The notes: generated from the sequence alone by a model not told the origin. A stretch of DNA of 64,000 nt from Clostridium drakei (GCF_000633595.2 NZ_JIBU02000012.1:127574-191573); one strand, 5' to 3'. Counted from the first letter of the stretch, positions 53,081 through 62,562 are shown. Numbers and translations are program-made.

Positions 53081-55195
53081 CTATTTAATTTTGTACTCAG
53101 CCCATAATTTTGGCTTTGTAATTTGTGTACGTAAATCACATTGCAAACATCTATTTGATTCCTTGCAAGCAGAAGATTCACTTAAGCAATGATTTACTTC
53201 TTTGAAATTCGTAGTACGACTCCCGACACCTTCACATTCATTTTTAGCTCTTTCAATAGATAAAAAGCTTTCATCTTTACCTATGTAGGGATTTAGAATA
53301 ACATCTTCTGTTAGTTTATCTTCAATTATGCCATCTCCACCTAGTGCAATATCTATGGCAGATGCAACTTTACGTCCAGCTGCAATGGCTCTGATTACAG
53401 AGCTTGTTCCATATACTGCATCGCCAACTGCATAGATATCACTGTCACTAATTTTCATTCCATCTTCGGTGACAATTGAATTTCCACGACCAGTAGTTAA
53501 ATTCCATTCTTTTGGTACTTCTGCTCTTTGACCTGTAGCAAAAATAACTGTATCTGCTGGTATTATATGTTCTGAATCAGGTGCTATTTGAAGTTGTAGT
53601 CTTTTATTTTCATCAAAGCTAAATGATGCTACTTCTTGACATTTTACTCCTGCAGCAGTGTTTCCATGACTTTCTATAGAAACAAAAGTTCTTGAATTGA
53701 GAATTTTGATTCCTTCTTCTGTTCCTTCTTCTATTTCATCATCGCTTGCAGTCATAGCTTTTTTGCTTTCTAAGCAAGCTATTGTAATATCTTTTGCACC
53801 AAGTCTTTTGGCTACTCTTGCACAATCAAATGCTACATTTCCACCGCCTAAAACTACTACCTTTTCTCCTACAGTAACTGGCTTTTTAAGAGAAACCATC
53901 TGTAAAAATTCTATATTTTCATATACATTTTCTAAGTCAGCACCTGGAATTGGTAATCGTACACCTTTTCCTGTTCCTATTGCTAATAAAATTTTATTAA
54001 AACCTTTACCTTTTAAATCCTCAAGTGAATTTACTTTAGTATTGGTCAATATAGTAACTCCTGCACGTTCTATTTCTGCAATTTCAGCTTGGACAGCTTC
54101 CCTTGGAAGACGATATTCTGGAATGCCAGTTGACATCATTCCCCCAGCTACTGGTAGTTTTTCAAATACTGTAACTTCATGTCCACATTTAGATAGATAA
54201 TATGCTGCTGTTAAGCCAGCAGGTCCACTACCTACAACTGCAACTTTTTTATTGGTTTTTGGTTTAAATACAACTTTATCACGCCATAAGCCATTATCAT
54301 GTTCTGCTGCAAATCTTTTTAATTCTCTTATTGATAGGGCTTTATTAATTTCTTTTCTTCTACATGCACTTTCGCAAAATGCCATACATATATATCCTAG
54401 TGAATGTGGAAAAGGTGCCTTTTCACGAATAACTGCAATAGCATCCTGATATTTGCCTTCTTTAATATACCTTACATATTTAGGAACGTCGATATTTGCT
54501 GGACATTCTGCTTTACATGGAATAAGACCTAGTTCACGATTTAAATTTTTCTTGAATACTCCTTCTTTATCCTGTAAAGCTCCTGTAGGACAGACTTCTA
54601 CGCAAGCTCCGCAGAAACGGCAATTTTCATTCTCCAGAGAATTGTGATTGCGAATATCAACCATAATTCTATCGTCTTCTGTTATTCCATATTCAAGAAC
54701 GTTTACACCTCTAATTTCTTTGCACACCCTTACACATCTTCCACAGGATACACATCTATTTAAATCTCTTACAATAAGTGGGTTAGATGTATTTACAGGC
54801 ACACTATTTAAAGTTCTTCTTAAACGAGAAGTACTTACTCCCAAGTATTGAATTAATGACTGTAATTCACATTTTAAGTATTTAGGACACGTAGTACAAT
54901 CATCAACATGATTAGCCAACATTAATTCCATTGACAATCTACGCATTGCATTTAACTTTTCTGTTTTTGTATGTATTATCATTCCATCTTCTACCTTGGT
55001 AGAGCATGCTGTTTTTATTTCGTCACATCCGTCTATTTCAACAACACATAATCTACATGCTCCAATATCAGGTAAATCTGGATGATGACATAAATGAGGT
55101 ATATATATATATGCTTCTAATGCTGCATTTAAAATGCTTTTTTCTGGTTCTACGTTTAACCTATGACCATCAATTGTAATTAATACCGTATTCAT
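53081..55195 (-). CDS. NuoG-like/GltD-like FAD- and iron-sulfur NAD(P)H oxidoreductase
   Basis: A 704-residue protein. Order of parts: [2Fe-2S] ferredoxin (about 1-75; PHLCHHPDLPDIGACRLC), NuoG His-Cys3 cluster (HVDDCTTCPKYLKC), two [4Fe-4S] (RCVSCGRCVRVC and CRFCGACVEVC), GltD N-terminal cluster domain (CKAECPANIDVPKYVRYIK, CMAFCESACRR), then FAD (GSGPAGLTAAYYLS) and NAD(P) domains (GGGNVAFDCARVAKRLG). It resembles NfnB and HydA/NuoG fusion enzymes. ATG 55195 is 8 bases after GGAG. It would take electrons from NAD(P)H and pass them to the carrier and flavoprotein below. Bifurcation is possible but unproved. Confidence 0.88.
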   Translation of the reverse strand: MNTVLITIDGHRLNVEPEKSILNAALEAYIYIPHLCHHPDLPDIGACRLCVVEIDGCDEIKTACSTKVEDGMIIHTKTEKLNAMRRLSMELMLANHVDDCTTCPKYLKCELQSLIQYLGVSTSRLRRTLNSVPVNTSNPLIVRDLNRCVSCGRCVRVCKEIRGVNVLEYGITEDDRIMVDIRNHNSLENENCRFCGACVEVCPTGALQDKEGVFKKNLNRELGLIPCKAECPANIDVPKYVRYIKEGKYQDAIAVIREKAPFPHSLGYICMAFCESACRRKEINKALSIRELKRFAAEHDNGLWRDKVVFKPKTNKKVAVVGSGPAGLTAAYYLSKCGHEVTVFEKLPVAGGMMSTGIPEYRLPREAVQAEIAEIERAGVTILTNTKVNSLEDLKGKGFNKILLAIGTGKGVRLPIPGADLENVYENIEFLQMVSLKKPVTVGEKVVVLGGGNVAFDCARVAKRLGAKDITIACLESKKAMTASDDEIEEGTEEGIKILNSRTFVSIESHGNTAAGVKCQEVASFSFDENKRLQLQIAPDSEHIIPADTVIFATGQRAEVPKEWNLTTGRGNSIVTEDGMKISDSDIYAVGDAVYGTSSVIRAIAAGRKVASAIDIALGGDGIIEDKLTEDVILNPYIGKDESFLSIERAKNECEGVGSRTTNFKEVNHCLSESSACKESNRCLQCDLRTQITKPKLWAEYKIK

Positions 55196-55256
55196 TATTT
55201 TCACTCCATTTTTATAGTATTTTATGAACTTGTTAAGTTATTGTTTTAACAATTTA

Positions 55257-55287
55257 AATATATAGTCTTCCCCTGGGGAAGAGTCAA
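55257..55287 (-). promoter_or_regulatory. MerR-type promoter of the reductase operon
   Basis: On the minus strand TTGACT (55287-55282) and TATATT (55262-55257) are separated by 19 bases. CTTCCCC-T-GGGGAAG, a perfect palindrome around one base (55267-55281), lies inside the spacer. The divergent MerR gene is the obvious regulator. Confidence 0.85.
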
Positions 55288-55316
55288 CATCTTTTTTTAT
55301 AACTTTTTTAAATAAT

Positions 55317-55345
55317 TTGCCTAAGCCAATAAACCGTTATATAAT
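55317..55345 (+). promoter_or_regulatory. Promoter of the divergent merR gene
   Basis: TTGCCT at 55317-55322, a 17-base spacer, TATAAT at 55340-55345. The start codon follows after 40 bases. Confidence 0.7.
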
Positions 55346-55384
55346 AGGCATTAATAAGGATTTGTTTGTATGGAGGTACTAAAA

Positions 55385-56227
55385 TTGAAAGATTTATATA
55401 CTACTGGTGAAGTATCTAAACTAATGAATATACCAATTAAAGCACTACGTCTTTACGATTCTATGGATATATTAAAACCTTTTCACATTGATGAAAATAC
55501 ACATTATCGTTATTATGTTTACAATCAGTTTTTTTATATTGATTTGATTCGTTATATGAATAAATGTTTAAGAGTGCCCTTAGAAGAAATTAAATTCATG
55601 TTGAATTCTTCTGATGATTATGAAATTCTTTTATCTTGTTTATCTAAACATAAAGCATCCGTTGATAAAAAAATTGAAGAATTGCAATATTCCAGTAAAG
55701 TCATTTCAGATGCTATTGATAGCTTAAAAAATAAAAATAATAATGACATGGAGTTTCAAATATATGAGCAATACCTTATGTCCCGTCGTGTTGCAGTTAA
55801 AAATGTTAATGTTTCTATTTATGATATAGATTTATATTGTAGAAGAAATGAAGATCTATTTGAAAATGATACTTCAGTTGAAGGAAATGTAATGTGTTAT
55901 ATTTATAAAAAAAAGGACTATAAACCTGAAGTTAATGATTTATTGGTATCACAGATTGGATATTTTACGGATAAACGTCTTAAAAATGTAGAGTATCTTA
56001 ATTTACCTGAAGGCCGCTACTTATGCTGTAAATTTCGATATTCTGAAAAACTCTCCTGTAAAGTTATATCTGAAATTATTAAATTTGCGGATAATAATGG
56101 AATTAGGTTATCCGATACAGCCATACAAATTTTTGAACGTTTTGATTTAAAGGCAAAAAACAAGTATGAGTATGAAATGGAAATACAAATATTTGAAATG
56201 GGGATTAATTCAATGTCCTTGGAATAG
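55385..56227 (+). CDS. MerR-family regulator with effector domain
   Basis: A 280-residue activator of the BmrR/GyrI-like kind. The DNA-binding part is TTGEVSKLMNIPIKALRLYDSMDIL at about residues 4-28, followed by a coiled coil (SKHKASVDKKIEELQYSSKV) and a C-terminal domain (about 135-275) that resembles a GyrI-type pocket (VLYIYKKKDYKP-like strand, YLNLPEGRYLCCKFRYSEK). Such domains bind lipophilic or cationic compounds. TTG 55385 is 8 bases after GGAGG; ATG 55370 precedes the site. It is divergent from the reductase operon whose promoter has a MerR palindrome. Confidence 0.86.
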   Translation: MKDLYTTGEVSKLMNIPIKALRLYDSMDILKPFHIDENTHYRYYVYNQFFYIDLIRYMNKCLRVPLEEIKFMLNSSDDYEILLSCLSKHKASVDKKIEELQYSSKVISDAIDSLKNKNNNDMEFQIYEQYLMSRRVAVKNVNVSIYDIDLYCRRNEDLFENDTSVEGNVMCYIYKKKDYKPEVNDLLVSQIGYFTDKRLKNVEYLNLPEGRYLCCKFRYSEKLSCKVISEIIKFADNNGIRLSDTAIQIFERFDLKAKNKYEYEMEIQIFEMGINSMSLE

Positions 56228-56300
56228 TAGATTTTTATATATTGAATTATTCTAAATAAAATGACAAAGGTATTTTATGTAAAATTGGAGATGTTAAGTA

Positions 56301-56984
56301 TTGAATGAAAAGATATTAGTTGTAGATGATGAAGAAGATATAATTTCGTTTTTAAAAGATTCGCTTCAAGAGGATGATTATGAAGTTTTTGTGGCATATA
56401 GTGGTACAGAGGCTGTTGAAAAGTCAAAGCTTAATCCTGATTTAATATTGCTAGATGTTATGATGCCAGGTAAAAATGGATATGAAGTATGTAGAGAAAT
56501 AAGAGATATAGTGAATTGTCCTATTATCTTTTTAACTGCAAAAAGTGAAGAGGAAGATTTAATTACAGGCTTAGGAGTAGGTGGAGATGATTACATTTCT
56601 AAACCTTTTAGTTTAAGACAGTTAAAAGCAAGAATAAGCGCACATTTAAGGAGAGATCAAAGGAGCTTTAATAGTGAAAATAGAGTGAATTTATATTTTG
56701 GAAATTTAAATATAGATTTAAAAGGAAGAACTGTTTTTTGTATGGGTGAAGCTATTCCTTTGACTAAAAAGGAATTTGGAGTAATGGAGCTTTTAGCAGT
56801 AAATTGTGGACAAGTATTTTCCAAGGAACAAATATATGAAAAGATATGGGGTTATGATGCAGATGGGGATTCAGCAACAGTGGCAGAACATATAAAGAAG
56901 ATACGATATAAATTGAAAAAATATGATGAAGATAGAGAATATATTTCTACTGTATGGGGTGTAGGATATAAGTGGGAAAAGTAA
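56301..56984 (+). CDS. OmpR-type response regulator
   Basis: A 227-residue regulator with a receiver domain (DDEED at 9-13, phospho-acceptor Asp52 in LLDVMMPG, LTAKSEE and Lys in SKPF) and an OmpR winged helix (about 130-226; LTKKEFGVMELLAVN and SATVAEHIKKIRYKL). It is separated from its likely sensor kinase at 60940 by four genes. TTG start about 8 bases after GGAGATG. It probably controls the ABC genes that follow a terminator. Confidence 0.9.
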   Translation: MNEKILVVDDEEDIISFLKDSLQEDDYEVFVAYSGTEAVEKSKLNPDLILLDVMMPGKNGYEVCREIRDIVNCPIIFLTAKSEEEDLITGLGVGGDDYISKPFSLRQLKARISAHLRRDQRSFNSENRVNLYFGNLNIDLKGRTVFCMGEAIPLTKKEFGVMELLAVNCGQVFSKEQIYEKIWGYDADGDSATVAEHIKKIRYKLKKYDEDREYISTVWGVGYKWEK

Positions 56985-57022
56985 AATTATGTTCACTATT
57001 AATGAAAAATTGCTTGATATTT

Positions 57023-57069
57023 AAAAAACCGTGAAATATAGGGCTAATGTCCTAATTTTATGGTTTTTT
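57023..57069 (+). terminator. Terminator after the response regulator
   Basis: AAAAAACC plus TGAAAT (57023-57037) pair with ATTTTATGGTTTTTT, ending 57069, with an inner TAGG/CCTA stem. A T-run is part of the 3' arm. The ABC operon therefore probably has its own promoter between 57070 and 57207, although none stands out. Confidence 0.7.
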
Positions 57070-57207
57070 ATGCATTTATATTTTTGTTAATAGCTTCCTA
57101 TGAATTAAATTTTTTAAAAACTTTATAAAAAGTTTAAAAATGGATTTTAAAATTAAAGAGCAGTAAAGAAAAGATTGGTAATTTTGAATTTATAGGAGGC
57201 AATTAAT

Positions 57208-57948
57208 ATGTTAAACAAGAAAATTGAAGTTAAAAATGTTACTAAAAAAATAGGGAGGAGAACTATATTAGATGGAGTTTCTTTTGATATATACGAAGGA
57301 GATATCTGCGGTTTTATAGGTCCAAATGGTGCAGGGAAAACTACCTTAATAAGAGTTATAACAAATTTGATATCGCCTACAGAAGGTGAAGTAAGTATAG
57401 CTGGAATAAATGTTAATGAAAATAGAAAAATTGCACTTACTAAGCTTGGAGCAATTGTTGAAGAACCCATATTTTTCTCATATATGACAGGCAGGCAAAA
57501 CTTAAAAAATTTAGCTATGATAAATCCTGATATGTCAAAGGAGGAACAAAAAGAAAAAGTAGAAGAAATATTAAAAATAGTTGATCTTGAAGATAGGGGC
57601 GATGATAAGGTTAAGACTTATTCTTTAGGAATGAAGCAGAGACTGGGCATTGCTCAAGCACTTTTAAATAATCCAGAAGTAGTTATTTTAGATGAACCAG
57701 CTAATGGACTTGATCCCATGGGAATGAGAGATTTAAGAAATCTTATTTTAAAACTTAGAGAAGAGAAAAATATAACTTTCTTTATATCAAGCCATCTTTT
57801 AGATGAACTTCAGCAAATGTGTAATAGATTTGTTGCAATTAATAAAGGAAAGATTATATGGCAGGGAAGTAAGGAAAACTTATTAAAAAATACAGGAGAA
57901 GGCGGAAGATTAGAAGATGCATTTATAAACTTAGTAAGTGGCTATTAA
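57208..57948 (+). CDS. ABC transporter ATP-binding protein, antimicrobial-peptide immunity type
   Basis: A 246-residue ATPase. Walker A GPNGAGKTTLI at about residue 38, signature YSLGMKQRLGIAQAL, Walker B VVILDEPANGLDPMGM. The FFSYMTGRQNLKNLA and DGVSFDIYEGDICGFIGPN segments are typical of the BcrA/lantibiotic-immunity group, which exports or expels peptides from the membrane. AGGAGG precedes the ATG. Two permease genes follow at once. Confidence 0.9.
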   Translation: MLNKKIEVKNVTKKIGRRTILDGVSFDIYEGDICGFIGPNGAGKTTLIRVITNLISPTEGEVSIAGINVNENRKIALTKLGAIVEEPIFFSYMTGRQNLKNLAMINPDMSKEEQKEKVEEILKIVDLEDRGDDKVKTYSLGMKQRLGIAQALLNNPEVVILDEPANGLDPMGMRDLRNLILKLREEKNITFFISSHLLDELQQMCNRFVAINKGKIIWQGSKENLLKNTGEGGRLEDAFINLVSGY

Positions 57949-57962
57949 GAGGAGGAAGAAGG

Positions 57963-58775
57963 ATGAAACAACTATTTTTCAGTGAATGGCAGAGAATGTG
58001 GAAACGAAAATCAATATGGCTTTGCTTTGGGGTAGTACCTATAATATTGTTTAACTTTGTTAAATATTATCTTAAATCAAACCTTAAATTTACATCAAGC
58101 AGTACTAAATATACTGCATTTTTTAATTTTCCAAGTACAGTACTTCAAATGAATCTTACTCTATTTTTTAATATTATAGCTATCTTGTTAATAAGCATAT
58201 CTATAACTAGTGAATATAGAACAGGTGAGCTTAGAATGATTATGATAAGAGCAGTATCCTTTAAGGATATAATAAAGGCAAAATTTTTGGCAATTGTAAG
58301 CATGTTATTTTTGTTATTAACTAGTCATTTAATTATAAGTTATATATTAGGATATTTATTTCTTCCACATGAAAAAGTTAAATTTAGAACTTATAATTAT
58401 ATGTTTACACTAAATGAAGCAGTTTTATACAATTTTAAGTATTATATTATTGCGCTTATAACTCTTATTGCTACAGCGCTAGTCATTATGGTTATATGTA
58501 TAAATTGTAGGACAACTACAGGAGCAGTTGGAGGAAGTTTAACTTTTATAGCAGCGTCAGCATTATACCCAACTATATATTCAGTATTTACAAATAAGGT
58601 AAGTGAAATAGTAGATCTTTCATCCTTAGTGTCAATTCAAGACCATGGTATATCAATTATACTTGCACAAAATCCAAAGGATATAGAGTTGATAATATTT
58701 ATAATTGCTTTGTATATAGGAGTATTTTACTTGATTGCAGTTAATTTGTTTAATGATAAGGATTGTTATATTTAG
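57963..58775 (+). CDS. ABC transporter permease 1
   Basis: A 270-residue ABC-2 type membrane protein with about six hydrophobic segments (LTLFFNIIAILLISISITSEY, FLAIVSMLFLLLTSHLIIS, IIALITLIATALVIMV). ITSEYRTGELRMIMIRAVSFKDIIKAK is the typical cytoplasmic loop of immunity permeases of the LanE/LanG kind. Directly behind the ATPase gene with AGGAGG before the ATG. Paired with a second permease of similar size. Confidence 0.84.
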   Translation: MKQLFFSEWQRMWKRKSIWLCFGVVPIILFNFVKYYLKSNLKFTSSSTKYTAFFNFPSTVLQMNLTLFFNIIAILLISISITSEYRTGELRMIMIRAVSFKDIIKAKFLAIVSMLFLLLTSHLIISYILGYLFLPHEKVKFRTYNYMFTLNEAVLYNFKYYIIALITLIATALVIMVICINCRTTTGAVGGSLTFIAASALYPTIYSVFTNKVSEIVDLSSLVSIQDHGISIILAQNPKDIELIIFIIALYIGVFYLIAVNLFNDKDCYI

Positions 58776-58787
58776 GGAGGAATTATT

Positions 58788-59561
58788 ATGAAAAGATTGA
58801 TAGAAGCTGAATTTCAAAGAATATGGATTAATAAAAAAACAAGAATATTATTAATGCTCATTATATTAGATACAATACTTAGTTGTATATTTAGATTAAA
58901 GTCTCCAAGTGGTTCTTATGATGCAAAAAATTATACGGTGGCATTGAATTCACTAAATTTTTCACCTTTTATATATCAGGAAGTTAGTTTAGTTTTATTG
59001 TATATAGTATTACCAATTATATTTATTGATTCCATGAATTATGAACAAATTGTAGGAGCTTTTAGAATGTATATGATAAGACCTTACAAAAAATATGAGT
59101 TTATGATATCAAAATGGATAAGCCTAGTATTAACTACATTTATATTAATTTTTATAGTATTTATAATCAGCACCATTTTTGGATACTTGTTTATGCCTAA
59201 GGTGTCAACTGTTACCTTCTATAATATACAGCATAAATTTAATGCATCAAGTGCATTGTTATACATTATAAAATTTTATATGATACAGTTCTTAGTGTTG
59301 TTAAGCATTCTTTCTATAGCATCCATTATTTCAGTGACAATATCTAACTCTGTAATCTCTATTTTATCTGTAATTGGATCAATTGTAATCTTAACACATT
59401 TTACAAATGTATTTGAGTTCTTATGGAGAAATGTGAAATATGGATTTTACACTTTAGGTCATACAGTACCTGCAAGTGAGCATATTGCTGTATTGTCTTT
59501 GATTGTATGTGGGCTTTTTATGGGAATAGAAATATGGATAAAAAAAGACTACCTCTATTAA
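58788..59561 (+). CDS. ABC transporter permease 2
   Basis: A 257-residue homologue of the preceding permease with six hydrophobic segments (LLMLIILDTILSCIF, LVLLYIVLPIIFIDS, LVLTTFILIFIVFIISTIFGY). NYEQIVGAFRMYMIRPYKKYEFM corresponds to the same loop as in permease 1. Together with the ATPase they form a heterodimeric exporter. AGGGAGGA precedes the ATG. Confidence 0.84.
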   Translation: MKRLIEAEFQRIWINKKTRILLMLIILDTILSCIFRLKSPSGSYDAKNYTVALNSLNFSPFIYQEVSLVLLYIVLPIIFIDSMNYEQIVGAFRMYMIRPYKKYEFMISKWISLVLTTFILIFIVFIISTIFGYLFMPKVSTVTFYNIQHKFNASSALLYIIKFYMIQFLVLLSILSIASIISVTISNSVISILSVIGSIVILTHFTNVFEFLWRNVKYGFYTLGHTVPASEHIAVLSLIVCGLFMGIEIWIKKDYLY

Positions 59562-59594
59562 GGTAAAGTATGAAAGGTTGGAGGTATGATGTAA

Positions 59595-60923
59595 ATGAAA
59601 AAAATAATAACTATAATAGTTTGTGCTTTAATTTTAATTTTTGGAGCTTTTTTAGTAAATAATCAATATGAAGAATATAAAAATGGTAAAGTTGTGCAGG
59701 CTTTAAAAAGTAAAAAAATAGATATAAACACAGTAAAAGCAGGAAATGATTTTAAGGATTTAATACCTTTAAAAAGTACACTAGGGGATAAAAGAATTGT
59801 AGCAATGGGAGAAGCTACTCATGGAACAAAGGAATTCTTTCAAATGAAACATAGAATGCTTGAATTTTTAGTTGAAAAAATGGGATATAATGTTTTTGGA
59901 ATAGAAGCATGTATGAGTAACTGTATGGCTGTTAATGATTATGTTCTATATGGAAAAGGGGATGCTGAGAAGGTTGTAGGTGGAATGGGATTTTGGACAT
60001 GGAATACGAAAGAAGTGGTAAATATGGTAAAATGGATGAGGGAATATAATAAAAACCATGATAAAAAAGTTAAGTTTTATGGTTTTGATATGCAATTATC
60101 TGATATAGCAGCAGCAAAGGTTACAGAATACTTAAAAAAAGTAGATCCAGTTTATGAAAGTCAAATAGATAGCGTACTTGGAAAGTTTAGAAGTCCAAAT
60201 GTATTTGATAATAAAGATGTACACTTGCCAGGAGATAAAGTTAAAGAAATAATCAATATAATGGGAAAAAATAAAAATAATTATATTAACAAATCATCTA
60301 AAGAAGATTATGAAATTTATAAACAAAATTTAAATATTATATATCAAGCTTATGATATGCTTCATGGAAAACAAAGTGATGCTGAAATGGAGAATAAGAG
60401 AGATAAGTATATGGCTGAAAATGTTAAATGGATATTAGATTTTGAGGGGCAGGATGCAAAAATTATGCTTTGGGCACATAATACACATGTAGACAAGCAG
60501 GAAGATAATTTAAATAATGGGGATTATAATGTAAAAAGAATGGGATCAAATTTATATGATATGTACAAAGATAAGCTATATGTTATTGGATTCCAATTTA
60601 ATGAAGGAAGTGCCATAGCAGTGGACAAAACTTCTCAGCCAAATGTTCTTAAGAAGTGTACTCTTAAAACAGCAAAGAAAGAATCAGCACCATATATGTT
60701 ATCTAAAGTTAGTCCTTTGTTTTTTATAGATTTTAAAACGGTAGCAGAAAATAAATATATTAAGAATTTTATATCTTCACCACAAAGTTGTCGTGATTTT
60801 GGTGCTAATTTCAATGGAGATGATAAAAGCTATGTAAATACTACTTTAAATGAAAGTTATGATGGTTTGATATATATAGACAAAACAACTCATTCTGAAC
60901 CAAATTATTTGATTTCAAACTAA
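59595..60923 (+). CDS. Membrane-anchored erythromycin-esterase-family enzyme
   Basis: A 442-residue Ere-family protein (PF05139-like). An N-terminal hydrophobic span (residues 3-21) with a positively charged start would place the catalytic part outside the membrane; typical Ere proteins are cytoplasmic. Catalytic motifs are present: MGEATHGTKEFFQMKHRM with Glu73 and His76, GFWTWNTKEV and YGFDMQ, and WAHNTHV with His295 and His298. The family includes macrolide esterases and enzymes of uncharacterised use. Located between an immunity-type ABC exporter and a sensor kinase, it may act on cell-envelope antibiotics. Macrolide activity is not shown. Confidence 0.83.
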   Translation: MKKIITIIVCALILIFGAFLVNNQYEEYKNGKVVQALKSKKIDINTVKAGNDFKDLIPLKSTLGDKRIVAMGEATHGTKEFFQMKHRMLEFLVEKMGYNVFGIEACMSNCMAVNDYVLYGKGDAEKVVGGMGFWTWNTKEVVNMVKWMREYNKNHDKKVKFYGFDMQLSDIAAAKVTEYLKKVDPVYESQIDSVLGKFRSPNVFDNKDVHLPGDKVKEIINIMGKNKNNYINKSSKEDYEIYKQNLNIIYQAYDMLHGKQSDAEMENKRDKYMAENVKWILDFEGQDAKIMLWAHNTHVDKQEDNLNNGDYNVKRMGSNLYDMYKDKLYVIGFQFNEGSAIAVDKTSQPNVLKKCTLKTAKKESAPYMLSKVSPLFFIDFKTVAENKYIKNFISSPQSCRDFGANFNGDDKSYVNTTLNESYDGLIYIDKTTHSEPNYLISN

Positions 60924-60939
60924 TAGAGGTAGGGTTTAA

Positions 60940-62370
60940 ATGAAAAATATTACTTTTAAAAGACGATTTATTATTTCTATATTATCAGTATTAATTTTGA
61001 GCATGTTGTTTACTTTTGCAGGAATTTATATAGATTTAAAGTTAACAGAAAAAAACATAATATTAAGATCAAATTATTATGAATCCATTGTACCAGATAT
61101 TGAAAAGTATATAAGTGAAAATAAGGATAGAGTTTTAAATAAGAATTTTAAAGGTAATTTGGAAAAAATAATTCCTCTTCAAGGCATAGAATATGAAGTC
61201 GTGGATTCAAGAGGAGAGTTATTATATGGCTATTTTAAAGAAAGTATAGTAAAAACTCCAGTTAAATTAAGAAAAGAACCTGAAATTGATAAAAACAGCA
61301 CACCAAAGATGATAAAATATGTACCTATTATATATAATAGTAAAATACAAGGAATGGTTATTTTTAAGTATTATTTAAGAAGTAGCGCCTCTAACCCTAA
61401 ATATAATTGGATAGTTAAGCATTCAGAAAATATAATGCTGTTATCTCCATTCATATATATTACAATTTTTACTGCTATTTTTGCATCTAGGCTTAATAAA
61501 AAATTAAAAATACCCTTAAAGCAGCTTATGGATGGTGCTGAAAAAATAAAAAATAAAGATTTAGATTTTACTATAGATTACAGCAGTAAAGATGAATTAG
61601 GAAGGCTTTGTAAATCCTTTGAAGAAATGAGATCTGGGCTTAAAAAATCTTTAAATCAGCAGTGGGAAATGGAACAACAAAGAAAAGAAATGGTATCTGC
61701 TATTGCCCATGATTTAAAAACACCAATTACTATAATCAAAGGTCATGTTGAAGGTCTTATAGATAGTAAAAGATTTGATGAAGATAAAGTTTATAGGTAC
61801 CTAAATTTAATTAATAACAATGCAGATAGGATGACTAAATTAATAGAAAAAATGAATGTTTTAACTAAAATTGAAAAATCGGATTTTACTCTTAAATATA
61901 AAAAATGCAATATAATTGAATTCATGAATGAAAAGTCTTTTGATTACAATATACTTGCAGAAGATAAAAAAATAAGTTTTAAATGTATAATTAATGATGA
62001 AAGAACAAGCAAAGCCTTAGTAAGTATGGATTGTTATGCTCTATCTGAAGTATTAGATAATCTAATTTCTAATAGTCTAAGATTTACTAAGGAAGGAGGA
62101 AATATAGAACTTAATTTAAATTTAACTGAAGAAAAAATGTTTTTTTGTGTTTTAGATACAGGCTGTGGATTTTCAAAAAAAGATATCGCAAACATTTTTA
62201 AAAAATTTTATCAAGGGGATGAATCGAGATCAAAAGAAAAAGGACATTCAGGGCTTGGATTATATATAGTAAAAGCTTTAGTAGATAAATTTAATGGAAA
62301 AATTGAAGCTGAAAATAATGAAAAAGGTGGAGCTAAAGTTAAAGTGGAGCTAGAGATAATCAATATATAA
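60940..62370 (+). CDS. Sensor histidine kinase
   Basis: A 476-residue membrane kinase. TM1 (FIISILSVLILSMLFTFAGI), an extracellular domain of about 125 residues, TM2 (ENIMLLSPFIYITIFTAIFA), HAMP, HisKA with His257 in SAIAHDLKTPI, and the ATPase domain with LDNLISNSLRF, DTGCGFS, FKKFYQGDESR and GHSGLGLYIVKAL. Probably the partner of the response regulator at 56301, from which it is separated by the ABC and Ere genes. The architecture resembles VanS/BcrS-type envelope-stress sensors. Confidence 0.9.
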   Translation: MKNITFKRRFIISILSVLILSMLFTFAGIYIDLKLTEKNIILRSNYYESIVPDIEKYISENKDRVLNKNFKGNLEKIIPLQGIEYEVVDSRGELLYGYFKESIVKTPVKLRKEPEIDKNSTPKMIKYVPIIYNSKIQGMVIFKYYLRSSASNPKYNWIVKHSENIMLLSPFIYITIFTAIFASRLNKKLKIPLKQLMDGAEKIKNKDLDFTIDYSSKDELGRLCKSFEEMRSGLKKSLNQQWEMEQQRKEMVSAIAHDLKTPITIIKGHVEGLIDSKRFDEDKVYRYLNLINNNADRMTKLIEKMNVLTKIEKSDFTLKYKKCNIIEFMNEKSFDYNILAEDKKISFKCIINDERTSKALVSMDCYALSEVLDNLISNSLRFTKEGGNIELNLNLTEEKMFFCVLDTGCGFSKKDIANIFKKFYQGDESRSKEKGHSGLGLYIVKALVDKFNGKIEAENNEKGGAKVKVELEIINI

Positions 62371-62562
62371 TAATATCAAAAATAAGTTTTATGTTTTTGT
62401 TTTTGCATATTTTAAAGAAACTGTAAGTTTAAACGAAATCAAGTGAGACTTAGCAATGGTAGCGATCGGATAAATTATATGGTAAAATTAAATATGTGAA
62501 GAAAAATGTACTAATATGTAATAATTTATAAGATAACAATTGAAAATAAGGGGGAGAAGGTG
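62371..62562. other. Spacer before the last gene, nothing recognised
   Basis: No terminator with a clear stem and no strong promoter pair were found. TAAATTATATGGTAAAAT near 62471-62488 is AT-rich and might supply a -10 box. A ribosome site GGGGGAG ends the stretch. Confidence 0.4.

Noticed and set aside
53697-54200. 167-residue plus-strand frame inside the FAD/NAD(P)H protein gene
   Set aside because: Antisense shadow of a gene with clear cluster and FAD motifs.
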